Source: Acanthaster planci
Lineage: Eukaryota; Echinodermata; Asteroidea; Valvatida; Acanthasteridae
Direction of reading: 5' to 3'
Assembly: GCF_001949145.1 (NCBI RefSeq)
Contig: NW_019091416.1
Coordinates: 126,511 to 190,510, forward strand
Length of the DNA stretch: 64,000 nt
Shown: piece by piece, positions 26,501 to 40,172 of the stretch
Position numbering within the stretch: position 1 is the stretch's first letter
Layout: the number at the start of each line of letters is the position of its first letter
Translations under genes and position numbers: made by a program
Notes under the pieces: generated by a model
What the model saw: only the letters and a program-made list of their open reading frames with translations
Told to the model about the DNA's origin: nothing
Databases searched by the model: none

Positions 26501-29500
26501 CTCCTCAAGTAAAAACAACAATTGCATGCATGCATAAAAATGATCAAAAAAATAATTAAAAAAAATAACAGTAACAGAGAAGGTAAAGCCTAATTTCCAT
26601 TTCCACTGAAGAGACAAAACCAGTCGCGCCAAACAGTCCATGATGATATGCAATCTTATGGAAACAATGTACTTTATTGCGACTGATGAAAACACAGTGA
26701 AGATAGGCCCATACAAACACAAAAGCTGGCATGACAGGCCCAATTGTCACCCAAATAAATTGTCAAAAAAATGAAATAAATCAAACCGAGGTACCAGTTT
26801 AACTTCAAGAAATGGAATAAACACTTAAAAAGAATATTCCTTTTTAAAAATGTCCTTTTTTTCTGTTGCAAAAATCTTATTTCTTTATTTCCACCACGGA
26901 AATGTGGCAAAAGAAATCAACTAAAATTAAAATATTTGAATAACCTGTTCTAGATCACAGTCCTGCTTAAACACTGTCAAATTCTAAGTCAAAGTGTGAC
27001 TTACAGGCTTGACTCTAACAATGTCTGCACAGATTTTATGCAATATTTTAGTATTACAACTGAGAGGAAGCATGTGTGCCAAACCCAAAGTAATAAGCAA
27101 CATGCACAATGTATATTACATACATGTATCTGCGTTTTGAATTTTTGGTTCTGAGGATGATTTCAGTAATCCACTTACAAACCAACGTCCAGCAAAAACA
27201 TTTATTGCCACTGATGATCTGGGAAATCTATGAAAATCACCATTTTACAATACTTCTGTATTACTATGACAGAACCTAGAAACGAGATCATCCACATGAT
27301 GGTATGGAAATCTATGAGGAAACATCCCCCCCAAAGGGAACTTTTCATCCAAGCAGAGATGCCAGCCCTCATCAGCTTCTCACTGTCTTCATCACATCAT
27401 CTTAAGCACTCCACAGGCAAATCCACAGAGGGGGAGAGAGAGGAAGAGCATCTGAGCAAAGCATCTTCCCTTCCAGCGACGTCCCTGGAGGACGAGATGC
27501 CATGAAACATCTCTCAGTTAAAACAACTGAGGAAAGGTGATGAGGAATGAGGGGGGGGCAGGTGGGGGGTGGTGGAACCTGTGAGGCCTGTGGCATGTCG
27601 GGACCTGTGCCAGTGGGCAGACGCTAATGAAATGATTGAGAGAACGGTCAGTTGTCACTTGAATGTGTGCACACAGGCCAGCCTCAGGTGGCCCAGGCCG
27701 TGGTACTGCACAAAACTGAAGTGAGTGCTGTTAGGGTACTGTGCATACAATACAGTGGATTCAAATAGACCACTCCCAGCCCAACAATCAATAGCCGTTC
27801 AGTTCAATAGGAAAATTGCCATGTGGAGAGTCAACCTTGGTTGGACCCATGTACACGTACATGATGTACAAGTATATGTACTCTCCACGGAAGGTTGTTA
27901 CATGGGACAGGTGGAATACCGGTTCAGTACAAACTGTACATTTTGATTCCATAACAATTTAATGTATACATGGAATTTAAATTTCACTTTTAACAACTTT
28001 TTGCTTCAATCACTTTCCTTTGGAATTTGGGAAATAATTTGAACATTTCTCTACACCACTTTTAGAGTCAAAATAAATTTCTCATCAAACTCAAAAGAAA
28101 TGTCTGTACGACTTCCATGTAATGAACTACATGAACCTTTTATTTACACACAGATTTGCGCACACCAAAGGCAGCTGATCTGCTCCATTACGTACATGTA
28201 CATTGTACTTCCTGAAAGAAAATATTCTCCCACTCTCCATTCCACAATCACTACATTTACTGGTTAATCAAACATGATGTGTACGTATTCAAGATGCTGA
28301 CGTAACTTCAATACCATAAAACACCACACCACATGTATAATATGGTTCCAATGCATTTTATGCATCTGGTAAAAATAAACCTGCTGTGTCATATTGACAA
28401 TACACACTGTAGATCGGTATGTATACAAGTGTGTCATTGTGCAAGCTGACTATAGTGCCCCGGCAGCTGGGCCAACACCTGACAATGACATGGCCGAGCT
28501 TCAAAACGAGGACACAGTGTCAATTTGTACACGTATTCACAATTCACAGCATACAGACAGAAAAAAAATATGTGCTCCCCAAAAAATTCAAGAGAATGGA
28601 TGGTGAATGTTATTAGGTATAAACTTAGCAGTTTGTGGACATATTGATGTGCAGTTGGAATTCATGAATCATCACAGACATGTAAAGTGCATATACGTGT
28701 ACGCTGTGGTCAAATTCAAAAGAAATGCTTACTGTAGTGTGTCCCATTGAGGGCCAAACAAATAGAGCCTTCCAAAACGTAGTTGCTGTAGTATTTAATG
28801 ACAAGTTACATGTACCTCAGAATTTGACTGCTGGGAAAACTTCATGCAAAACAGACTTTAGGGGTCATCCATTTTTGTCATCATATTCACAAGCGTGCAA
28901 ACTGGGGGAGGGGGTTAATTGGTTGCATACGCTTTAGAAACATGTTAAAAATGACAATTATGAAAAGACCGGCCATAGTTTATGCTTCCCGCTGCTATAT
29001 GCATGCAGTCAGGTTGAAGTTTCAACTCCTGTAGAAGTACACATGTGCAGGCTGTTTCACATGGTTCCAGATCAAGCGCAAGGGATGATATGAGCGTACA
29101 TAATCCTCGTGTAAAGAAACTGGCCCACACTTGTGCATGCGTGCAATGCCTATTGGACAACGATGCACATGTGTTTCTTGCCAATAGCAAGTTGAATTCT
29201 GAGCATACCAGGTGACTTACTCTGATGTTATAGACAATGTTTTTCCTCCTGCCACTATTCTCTGGTCGTCCACTGCAGATCAACAGCCGTACATTTTGAT
29301 TTACGTGTAGAACATCACACACCACAGACAAATCATCGTTTTTTGTTTCTTAATTTTGTACTCTTTTAAAGGGAGAGGGGAGCCAGGAAAAAGAGTACTC
29401 TTTCTACGCTTGTGAAAATGATGACAAAAAATGGATGACCCCTTAAGGTATGGTACATTGTAAATAATCCCCCAGCAAGGCATCCTGACACGAGTTTGGC

Positions 29501-32500
29501 AAAATAAGCGACGGAGCAAGGTGGAAGCTGTACAGCTACAGGTACACACAAAGCTTGACTTAATGTACCCTTTGCCAAAACATTCTATTCCCTCCTCAAA
29601 CAAATGTCTTACAAGTCTTTACTATGTATGTACTGCACACAACACGACATAATTATACAGACCTGTAAAAACACGTTCCAGTAAATGCACAGTCTACAGT
29701 TGGTAAACACCCTGGTGCACTGCAGTTTTTAAAAATGGCACTTCACTACATAAGCGCTGTTTCTGTTCCTGATATATCTGCACGCTCAGTTTTAACACAT
29801 TGATCAAAGTCGTTGATTTGAGGGTCCCATACCGTGCATACATTGTACAAAATTTGGCAATTGTTAAATGAACACTGTATCCTCTCCCCTCAAAAATAAG
29901 TTTACTCTTGTTATGCATACAACTGTTCCAACAGCAAAACATTTCAGTCGGATAAAAGGGATGCAAATAGAACGCAGCAAACAAGCCCTGGCAAGTGATG
30001 GATTTTTCTCCTAATTACAAAATGTCAAATCAATATTTGAGGACTAGTAACTTAGAATTCTTGACGTGTTCTGGTGCATGTTTACATACACATAATTATG
30101 TGCACTAATTCAAAGTTGTCAGTGTAAAAATGACTGTCACAAATTTGTAAACAAAAGATGTCCTCTAGTACGGTACCTGCAAGCCCTTTTTCCAATTACA
30201 CAATATACATGTACAGTACATGAACATGTATCAAATCAAAAATCATTGGTGAATGGAAAAAATACCCATCAAATTTACATACATGTACATGTATTCTTGA
30301 TTCAATCCTATAGACCTATAGACACATGAAGAAACTTACAAGTCTCAAGGGAGGTCAACATCCACGCAGTTTAATATTTAACTTGCTCTAGACGAAAAAA
30401 CCAGCAAAAATCTTGACAGACTGCCCGCGTGTGATTCCTGAAAGGCCAGCGTGTAAGTTATTAAAGACTGATTATCATGCGTGACTGTTCATGGTCCAAG
30501 CAAAAATGCTGAGTACACTGAAATGAATTTTGGGGAGGGTGCATGAGACCAACACAGGTGCCATTTTTTAGGGGGAGGGAAGGGTCTGTTTTATAATACA
30601 AATTGTAAAAATAATAATTTATTCATTTATAAAGTGCAAATTTCATATAGATATGTTCAAATGCGCTGTACAATGAAGACATTAAGCATGGAACAATTAA
30701 TACATTTAAATGTGGTTGAGCCGATGGCATACAAGGGCACCTCGGGCACCCGCGAAACGACCCACATTCACCAACATCAGTAAAGGGAGCCAGTAAGAAG
30801 CAGTTACAGTTTTAGAGGTGGGAGGAAAACCCCAGAGGAATAGTCTGGTTAAAACCCACGGAGTCAGGGAGGGACTGAAAACCTAATCCACATGTGGACC
30901 GGGCATATCGAACCGGACCGCAGAGGCCAGTGGTAGGCGAGGAAAGGACTACCTTGCCAACCTGACTCCCCATTCATTTTATGACTGAGGCCTGATTGTC
31001 ATGGCATTGAGGACATGTACAAACTACACTTGAAGGCTTGGATAAGATACTCTGAGATGGAGAGTGAAAATTGATGCTAGCACCTCAAATCAATTCTTCG
31101 ATTGGACTTCTTTAACCCTAACCCCCAGGCTTTTGTACTAGAAACAGTACTCAGCTTACCAAAATTCAACAGATTCAACTTGTGCGCAAGGAGTTCCTGG
31201 CATGTGACTGGGCAGAATCTGTTAAACTCTAACAGGTCAATAGCGTTGAAGTTTGAGTCATGTGACACAGATAGGTCTCTGCAGTTTACGGGTGACTTAC
31301 AGAGAATAAGCAGTACCAAACCTGACAAAATCAAGCACAGTTCAACACATGGTACCACTAGTCAGTCACTCCTTGGAACAACGGCTGTGTATCCCCACTT
31401 GAACAAAATCCGACACCATAACCCGACAAGTATGTCTTTGCTCCTCAATCCAACAAAGCTGAACACGTTAATAACGTACTGTAATGAGCCAACGGCGGGC
31501 GGAACGATTTTCGAGGTGGGGGGGGACCTAGTTGTTACATGTAGACCATCAGGCATTAGCCATTAACAGCTCAATCCACTGAGCCCCACCCAACTACTGG
31601 ACCTGCAAAAAGTGGGAGGGGGGCAAACCCCGCCAGTCAAAAAAGTGTGGGACCACTGGCCCCCACTTCCGCCACCAGTGTACTGAGTCAGCCAACACTT
31701 GACAAAACCTACATGTAGTTGAAGTTTGAAGCACTTGGGTAGTTAGGGTTAAATCAGGACAATAATTGCAAGGTGTCAATTGAATCACCTATTTCTTCCC
31801 TCGTCAAAATTTTAACAGAATTGTTACATTTGTAAGAGAGGGAAAACAGGATTCTACCCTTTCAAACATGAAGTTTTTTAATGTAATTACTGGTAAGTAT
31901 GGAGAACTTGTAAAAATGAGCAGGACACAGCATCCACTAAGTTATCAAAACTCAAAACCTGTACATTTCCACTGCACTACACAGAAACTGTGTTCCCTAT
32001 TTCCTATTTCATCTCTCTTAGGGTTTATTCACTTAAATAATTCCAAAACCATCACAATAATAACAACAAATACATGTACAGTACTTTACTCAGTCACTAA
32101 GAGCAACTTCCACATAATATGTTCAAATGTACTGTGTAATAAAGGCACAACAAACAACAATGTTGTCTAGCGGATGGCACGCAGGCAGCCACCAAACAGC
32201 CTACGTCTTTCCAAGGAGCACAGTTAGAGATCGCCGGTTAAGTTATTCACATCCTCAGTTTGAGCACGAGGATCTCCCTCATCCTGACCATTCTGACAAC
32301 AAGCCTTTCCAAATAAATTGTTTTGAAACAATTTGCTGGTACCCCGCTTCTTCTTCCACAATTGACTTTTCTCTTTGTATCATTTATCAGCACAGGCACT
32401 GCAATGTGATATACAGTAGGGTTTCTGTCCGTTCAGTTTTTATGACATGCTTTAACTGGGTTAGTGTGAATATGGCAGACCACTTTAAGAACCTGCATAC

Positions 32501-35500
32501 ATTTACATGTGCAGGTACTGTAAAGTGTAGCCTACCAGTACCAATTCAGCGGAGAGCACCAATGCATACACTACACTGTACAAACCCACTACTGTTACCG
32601 GTATTTCCAAAACTCCAGCAAAATCTAAAATTGGTATGGATTTTGACTGTGAGCTGAGCAAGAGATTTGGGGGCACTTGATAAAAACGTACTGTTGTATG
32701 ACTTGGGTAGAGTTAATGAGGTCATACATGATGTAGATGCAAACAAAAAATATGTACACGAAGCTCTGGCTTTAAGACAAGTTAGGGTATCATGAACCTA
32801 CATGTACATGTATATGATCTAATGGGTACACTACACGTACACGTACGCACATTGTGCATTTCACATCCATGTGTTCATGTACATACCAACTGGGTAAATT
32901 TCTTGAAACTGTGGCACAAAATAGACCGATTGCGTCCACTAAGTCACATGACCTTTTATGGGTATCAAACATCAACTGACCTCGTAGCCAAGAATGGAGC
33001 CGGTTCTTGATAACATAGTATGGAGCCGGTTCTTGATACATGTATAGTATGGAGCCGGTTCTTGATAATATAATACTCAGCACATCAGTTTTACTGACTG
33101 TCGGCTTCGTTTTTGATAAATGATACTTAGGACACACTTTGTTACGACAGAAGGCTACATGTACAGGTACATGTATGTTTGTTGATAGTTGATACCAACT
33201 TTACATGTACAGGTATATACGTGTATGTAGGTCACATGACTTACATGTATTTGAAAGTCTATTGAAAATAGATACCGATGCATGGAACCACCAAGTTTTT
33301 CTAAGCCGCATGTACAGGACTGGTACAATGAACAGGTGTAAAAATACAATGTCTCCAGTTCACAGAACATGAACTTGGCCTACGTTTCATTCCTCGCTAT
33401 TGACATTTTAAAGAGGAGCTTTGATACTGTTTTCTTGTTTGAAATTCGATCAAATTTAAATGTACATGTACCAAGGTTGGGTTACAATCAATGACCCGTA
33501 CATGTATGTAACACTTAAAATGAAGCCATATGGTACATACATGTACATGGGGAGGGGGGGCTCAGTCAGCTGTAACAATAACAAAGCTTCTGACAGACCA
33601 CATGCTCATAAATTTTATCAATATTTTCTGACCTTGGAGCGAAATATTCTGCGTGCATCACCCTTGCATCACGGTTTGCATGGAGGACTTTGATATGGCA
33701 ATAATGTACATGTCCACCAACACACTGTATAACCATAGCTCTATGGTATAACCACCCATAAACTACCAAAGTACTACGCATTCAAAATTCACTGATACGT
33801 ACGTTACATTTTCTATTCAAGTTGATCTTTAACAAATCACTTCCAAACACAAATTCCTTATAATGATGCACATGCGTGACTTTTATCAATGGGGGGAAGC
33901 GGGTTAGCGTAGCAGTTCTTTCCTCGCTTTGCACCAATGAGACCCGGGTTCGAGTCCCGGCTTGGCCCAGGCTATAAGTGCATTTGGTTTCCAGTCCATA
34001 CTCACTCTCGCAGGTTTTCTCCAGGTACTCCGGTTTCCTCCTGCCTCTAAACCTGGACCTTCTTCCAAACTCCGTAATGTGATGCTGATTAATAAAGTGT
34101 ATGAATAAACGTACAGTTATGGGCGCAAATAGCCTGAGTTGCTGAAAGTGCCATTAAAACAAAACAACAACAACAACAACAACTTTTATCAATATTCCTC
34201 ACATGTACATGTATCATTCATGTGTACAGTACATGTGTACATGAGGAAACGTACCTTGTGGGAAAGCAATCATTGCAGAATGAAAAGCCGTGGAAGGACA
34301 CAAGTCCCGCACAGGTGCAATCCTGCTTTTGTTTCAGGTACATGCACCGTAAATGTAGAGTGGACATGCCTTTGTTCTACAGTGGTTAAGAAACTCGGGG
34401 AAATACAACCTTTTCTCCAACAACGGTACTCAGTACATAATAACAATGAGCTGGATTTGGGATGATGCTTTTTTTGTAACAGCTCCTCTTCATTTTGCCA
34501 CCGACAACCCTGACCCCAAAATGCCTCTGAAGCAGTGTTTTTCAGAGAGGGGAAAACACTGTGTGGTCATGTCTGAGTCCACACAACATCTTCTATCTCA
34601 TATTGTGTGGACTTCTTTCGTGTGGAGGTTCACACTTACATGTACTCGTACTTACATGTACTTACATGCACTTATACATGGGGCCTTGTGGGGTACCGGA
34701 ACAATGGGAAGTACCCCACAAGGCCAGTTTTTACCTTGTGGGATACCTACATGTAACTTGGTACCCCACAAGAATTTCACAAAATTGATATTTGGAAATA
34801 AGTCAAAAAGGGAACATTTTTGACGGGTAAAAATCTGTCGCAAATTGAAGTGTTTTATATAAGGGACATAAGGTTGAAATTTCAACCCAGGAAATTGAAT
34901 TTGGTTTAACTTGGAGTGATTTGAAATTGTTTGCGTGTTGTGTGGGAGTTTTGTACACGAGAACAAAGGAAATACCCCACAAGTATAGCTGTGTAAGGAT
35001 GGGGTGTACGTGCACAGGCAGGAAAATAAGGAGACCTACATGTACTAGCTCAGTTTGAGGCTGCTCACCATAACTGCGGTTTCAAATTTAATTAAAAACT
35101 AAGTGCAGCTCCACCCCAGAAATTATTTTGGGTGCGAGTCCTTTAGCGGATTTTCTGGTATGGGGGAGGCATTACATCTATGCACAATACAGTGCAACAA
35201 CCCCAAAGCAAGTTGAAATTAAATTGCTAATCGTATGAACTCCGAGTGGAACCAAGAGAGTGGGTGTAATTTTCCTAGCAACGGAGGCTCCTTTAGTGGG
35301 AAATACACATTGCTGGTTCACAAATGGTGATGAAACACACACGTCAAGGCCGGGTTGCTACCAACAAAATGAACTTTCCCCACCAAAATGGCTCTTTTCA
35401 ATCAATGAGGGCCAGCCTTCTGCTCAAAACAGAGAAGAGCCAGGCTTTTTCGGACCATCTTACAGCATGGGGAGGGGGGACAGTCTGTATGATTTTCAAA

Positions 35501-38500
35501 ATTTGTGTCAAAATTACCCTAAGATACCGGGAGGCCCATTACTGACAAAACCTTGATGGCTCAGCACATGTAAACAAAACAGTCTCTGAGAAAATATGGG
35601 GAGGGGGGCAGTCCATCTTCCCTCCCCCCCTCCCAAGAGAAATCAAACATAGGCGGGGGAGGGTGAGAATAGCCTGGAGTGACTGAGTCTCACACTCGAT
35701 GCACGGCGGTTAGCAGCCCAGCAGTGATAAAAGAAATTATGTCCTACCGACTGGTACCGAAAACATGATATTCTTACTAACATTACCATAGGCTTGCTGC
35801 AAGTTCTTGAGCAAAATGTTATCAACAACTGGACTATTGACAACTGTAGCCGTTGGAAATTGTATTTTTAGACCTACTCTTAGTGTTAGAATATACAAAG
35901 GTAAATACATTTGTGTGAAATGTAAATCACGGGGGTTCCGAGGGGTTGATAAAATTCCTAGTGACAGTTTGAATTTGAAGTTACGGGTGTGTTTCATATA
36001 AAAATAGTGGTAAATACTGCTACAAAAATCCTACCCAAAGTTGATCATTTCAGTGCAGTTTTGTTGGTGCTTAGCCTCTTTTGGGCAAACATTGAATAGT
36101 GCTCCATCAATAACATACATGTACCCTGATATTTCAAACCAATTTTGTTTGCTATGCATTATGTGTCGGCAATAACACTTCTATAAGCAAACCCATTTGT
36201 CATACATACTGGTACATGCAGCTTTTAGTTTTACACCTAGGTGTATTCGTCTGTCTTGGTTTGAAAAGTAATTACGCCAGCCACACCAGTTGCTGCTTCT
36301 AGTACAATCAAGGTTACAAGTATCATCCTGAGAGGTGTGACAAATGCGTCTGTGCAAATATCCCCGCCATGAATAAATTATCTGCTTGAGCTAGGGCCGT
36401 GTAATTGACATGTTAATTAACCATCGCAGCAGGGTGATGACTGATGGCTGATTTCTGAACCATTCTTCTGGTTTCTGGCAGATTTCATTCTTGAAAAAGA
36501 AACAGATCTGAAAGATGACAGCCATGCAAAGCCTCCATGATGGATATGAACAGAGCTAGAGCTACTCATCACTTGTGGATGAAGGCACTTCAAATGCCAT
36601 CATTACCTGAAAGGCCCCCGTTAAGGAGACTGGTATGGAAGAAAAGCACCGTACGTGTACTCAAGTGTCAATGCAAATTCAAAGGGTACTAGCTGTTACC
36701 AATTGCCAGGCGTATAGTCATTCCTGGATTCCCCTGAGTTCCTGGGTCCAGCACGACACACAAACATATTGGCTGATTCTAGAAAACAATTAGAAATGCA
36801 AGTCCTCTCCGATAGGTTAGCTAGCTTTGCCACTGATCGGGATTCACCTTACACAAAATGAAAAGAGTACAATTACAGCCTCCATAACGCAAGCCATGGA
36901 TTTCTTGCATTTGACGTCAACTACAAGATCACCTCTCCTATAACAATGACACTACAGCAATATGGCTAGAAACATGTTGGACATACATGTAGATGTATGT
37001 GGAACACGCAATATCGCTGTAATAATCCACACCCTTCAATTCTTTCAAGAAATAATAGTACAGGTTACAACTTTAACCGTGATAATTGCAAATTTGTTCT
37101 GAGTAAAACTAAACCTTGGTTGTACTGATCTCAGTGCACTTGGCTGTATCATGTGTATAACATGCATTCCCCTACGGTTGTTTCGAACACTCAAGTGCTG
37201 TGATGGTTGATTGTGCTTTGAGTAACATTAAAACAACATGTACAGGTACCCCGGTACATGTACATGTATTTCAAGAATAGATTTAAAGTTCTGCATTAAT
37301 TAACCTTACCAGTCATCAATCCTCTGATTCCAACATGATTTGGCATGTAAAATTAATGAGATTAGTGACTTTCTGGGGACTTTTCCATTTGATTTGATTT
37401 CTGTCCAAGAAAACCTAATTTTTATGTGATCAAAAATGCCACCAGATGGTCATGCTTCCATTGCAATGTGGCAGTGTGCATAACAACTCCACCAGGCATG
37501 TACATGTATTGATTTGGGGTCTAGGTAAGTTAAGTCATGAGTCATCAACTGTGGACTGGCTCCTTAGCCAGTGTATAGTACATACATGTACATGTACATC
37601 TGTGCAATGGCACATGGGTGTTGGGGTAGGAGGGGCAAGAGGGTTGCTGGCCCCTGCCAGCCTGACCCACTTCCCCTCAAGAAAATGGGACAATTGAGGA
37701 ACAAATGAAAGATAAAGACAGAAAGCAGATGAAAATCACTACTTTGCTGGAAATTGTCGGTTTGTCGATTGTTGATACTATGCTTTGTCTCCCTCCTCTA
37801 TCTCCAAAGACCTTTGCACTGCCCCCCTTCCTGGCAAGGTCCATACAATGGCATATACACATGTACATGTATCCTTTTTGCATTTATCCTATTTTGAGTC
37901 CACACCATCTCCAACAGTACAATTTTGAGTTAGAACACTGCTCCGTTTCAGAGCACAGCACTTAAAATCGAATTCCCGACAGATCTTTCCCTCATCAAAG
38001 GAGGAGGGGCGAGGCCTACTGGTCCACAAGCCAGTATAAACCACATATGGAAATGCTGTAGTAGGAGCTGCCATCAACAACGTAAATAAATGTAAATCCT
38101 GAACATCAATCAGAAAAATATTCTTAAATTCTATTGATGTGATTTCAAAAAAGAACCGGACTATTGCATGAGTACATGTGTACATTTTTACACTGTTTCA
38201 GATAACCAAATGATACATGATTCATTAATTATTCAAATATATGCGTATCTTATTATTTGAAAATTTTAAAATGAAATGTAAATAAAGAAAACCGAGAAAA
38301 GACCAAGGTCTTGACTTGCACTGTACATGTATGTAGTTACCAGCCACACTCTCTTTTAAAATCCACGATATCAACATGACTACATTCAGCATGTTTATGT
38401 GTTAGAGGGAAATTTGACAAACCCAGTGTTACAGGTGTCCTGTTTAAACAACCATCCAGCACTCAAGGCCTTCTCTGCATAAATGTCATTTCCACTATCC

Positions 38501-40172
38501 CCAATCCATGTAACCTAGCCCAGGACATGCCACAGTCCTTGGTCAGTGTCCCCTCGGGTCTGGTCATAACCTCCTTGAATTCTCACTAAACTAACCAGGA
38601 TCTTCCTTGAAAATGATGGGTAAGGACATCACTAATTTTCCCTCCCAGTACACCTACAGAAGCCATCAGAAGGGATGCACATGTACATGTATGTCCTAAA
38701 GAGTCAAATTTAGCAGTGAAAATACTAAAGCATTTACATGTACTTTGCAAACAGGACTTTTAGACCAGTCTCACAGAGTTTGTGCCGTGGGTGTCAAATG
38801 ATGTCTGGATATGGAACTCTTTCCTAAGTGACTTCTTGGAGTAAAACTAAGTCTCCCAAGTAGCCAAACGATCTGTGCGTGTGTGTCTCTCTCTCTTGCT
38901 CACTGTCCATCTGTGCCTTCGTCTGCATATCTTCCATGGGCTGCAGCTACTGGTAACATCAGTCATGCCAGTTATTTTGTATCAGTGTTACACATGTACA
39001 TCGTGTATGAAAACGTCAAAATAAAATACCATCTTGCATGTAACTAAAGTTAACAAGTAAAGGAAAAATATATCTAAGGCATTGACTTAGAACAAATCTT
39101 GAAACTTGAGGTAGGAATCAATTGGTGAAAACTCCAACTCTTAATCAGACTGGTTATACGTATGTATGTATGTATATATGAAAAACAAAGCCTAAAGCTT
39201 GACCAAGAGACAATTCATATCTCTATCTTCTGATGAATTCAACGCACATCAGAATCTATAGAATATACACGAAACTCAGTTAAAAAAAAATCATAGTCAT
39301 CGGAAAAACATTACAAAAGCATCAGTCCAAACTGTAGGGCTAGTCAGTTTATCACTTACAGTTACACCATGGATATGATGGGTGATATGTCCGGACTTAC
39401 ACATAACTTAAGCACAACTTATTCCCAGCCTCCACTAAGTTCAAAGTGATTAAAAAGTACACGCAAACCACCTCAAATAATTCATTAACACATGTCTTAA
39501 GCTAAATGTAAAAGCAAAGCTTTCCGAGGAAACGTCTCTTTTGGATCTAGTCTCAGAACATTACTGGCTAGTGGAAATTACGAGATAAATGTACCAAAAC
39601 CTTCAACATCATAAATTTGCTTGGACTTCTCAAAATATCCTTAAGTCCAGACTTCATACAATCGATCAGTACACTTCTTTTCACAATTTAGTTTACAACG
39701 AGAGTCACAGTGACAAATGCAATGACTAAACAAGCAAGACTGACTACAGAGGTGTGTGCTATTTTTACAGAGTAATGACCTACTCTTCAGGTCATGACAA
39801 GTGGTAAAAGTTTTGGATGTAAAACTTTAGGAAGAAAAAGATGGATGAGACTGAGAGTCTGAGGATATGGAAAGAAGTCACTCCCCACTTACCATCTTCC
39901 GGCTCACCGCTCCCTGATGCTGTTTCCTCGTACTCGGTATAATTCACATTCAACACATAATGACAGAAAATCCACAATCCGCTGTTGCGTATCAACATTC
40001 TAGGCGGCGGCTGAGACAATATCGTGTCGTTGCTCACGAAGTAAGTCCTCACCGGCCCGCTGTATGTTGCTCTAGTCCAGAACGGTGTACCAATGGATAC
40101 GGCATTCAAAATCAGCCCGACAAAGCCGACAAAGAGGGCCAGGAGCATGGTGGAAGTTTTGGCGAAAGGCAT
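23529..40172 (-). CDS. Claudin/PMP22-superfamily four-TM membrane protein
   Basis: Four exons, in transcript order: 39893-40172, 25543-25626, 24656-24793, 23529-23824. They sum to 798 nt (265 aa), in frame with GT-AG junctions. Predicted helices are about 7-30, 127-147, 153-184 and 204-229. The first extracellular loop carries the superfamily signature: W32, GLW at 65-67 and Cys70, with a second Cys at 98. An N-glycosylation sequon (NDT) is at 48-50. The short hydrophilic tail (about 230-265) is basic and acidic, with no evident PDZ-binding end. Members form tight-junction strands or act as ion-channel auxiliary subunits. The YAWSFFLAW motif before TM4 is reminiscent of CLDND1 or CACNG-like proteins, but I cannot assign a subfamily. 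Intron 1 is about 14.3 kb. Gene structure is well supported; specific function is unknown. Confidence 0.85.
30600..30985 (-). mobile_element. tRNA-derived SINE (family S1, copy 1)
   Basis: On the minus strand the head near 30975 reads GGCAAGGTAGTCCTTTCCTCGCC. A box B-like GGTTCGATATGCC follows, then a body containing TTTTCAGTCCC, GTGGGTTTT and GGGGTTTTCCTCCCACCTC. It ends at an AT-rich tail of ATT/ATAA units near 30600-30630. The head (TTTCCTCGC) and body match the copy at 33891-34181 in order and spacing, in opposite orientation. A possible target duplication (ATTCATTTAT near 30621 and ATTCATTTTAT near 30972) is imperfect. Confidence 0.7.
32993..33076. repeat. Short tandem repeat, three copies of about 27-29 bp
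   Basis: ATGGAGCCGGTTCTTGATA occurs three times in a row with short variable AT-rich linkers. No coding context. Confidence 0.85.
33891..34181 (+). mobile_element. tRNA-derived SINE (family S1, copy 2) with intact target duplication
   Basis: This 291-bp element is flanked by a perfect 12-bp direct repeat, ACTTTTATCAAT, at 33879-33890 and 34182-34193. The head has a box A-like GGTTAGCGTAG and a perfect box B GGTTCGAGTCC at 33947-33957. The body contains GGTTTTCTCCAGGTACTCC and GGTTTCCTCCTGCC, a motif often seen in marine invertebrate SINEs. The 3' end is a (CAA)n tail at about 34158-34181. The structure is that of a complete, LINE-mobilised, Pol III SINE insertion. Confidence 0.85.
34495..34772. 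repeat. Cluster of near-perfect hairpins
   Basis: A 15-bp perfect inverted repeat (GGCCTTGTGGGGTAC, 34682-34696; complement 34711-34725) has a 14-nt loop. Right after it comes a second one (CTTGTGGGATACC, 34735-34747; GGTACCCCACAAG, 34760-34772) with one mismatch. A lone TACCCCACAAG sits at 34973-34983. The stretch 34510-34630 is related to the repeat at 18640-18735. Confidence 0.8.

Larger units (their letters stand above)
25627..39892 (-). other. Giant first intron of the claudin-like gene
   Basis: This 14,266-bp intron runs from donor GTAAGTGGG (39892) to acceptor TTTGCAG (25627). It contains two SINEs of one family, a short triplicated repeat (32993-33076), strong hairpins (34682-34772) and many TACATGTA blocks (for example near 30289, 33166, 34201, 37257 and 37584). 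The longest open frame (31102-31566, 154 codons) has no recognisable motif and I do not regard it as a gene. No nested gene was found. Confidence 0.6.

Noticed and set aside
31102-31566. Plus-strand open frame of 154 codons in the claudin-like intron
   Set aside because: No recognisable motif, no splice context, composition like the surrounding intron. Possible but unsupported.
31500-31590. Second tRNA-like head on the minus strand (GGCTCAGTGG)
   Set aside because: A box A-like word is present but no acceptable box B follows; too weak to list.
33900-33965. Functional tRNA gene with perfect box B
   Set aside because: It is the head of a SINE with target duplications and a tail; acceptor arms do not pair.
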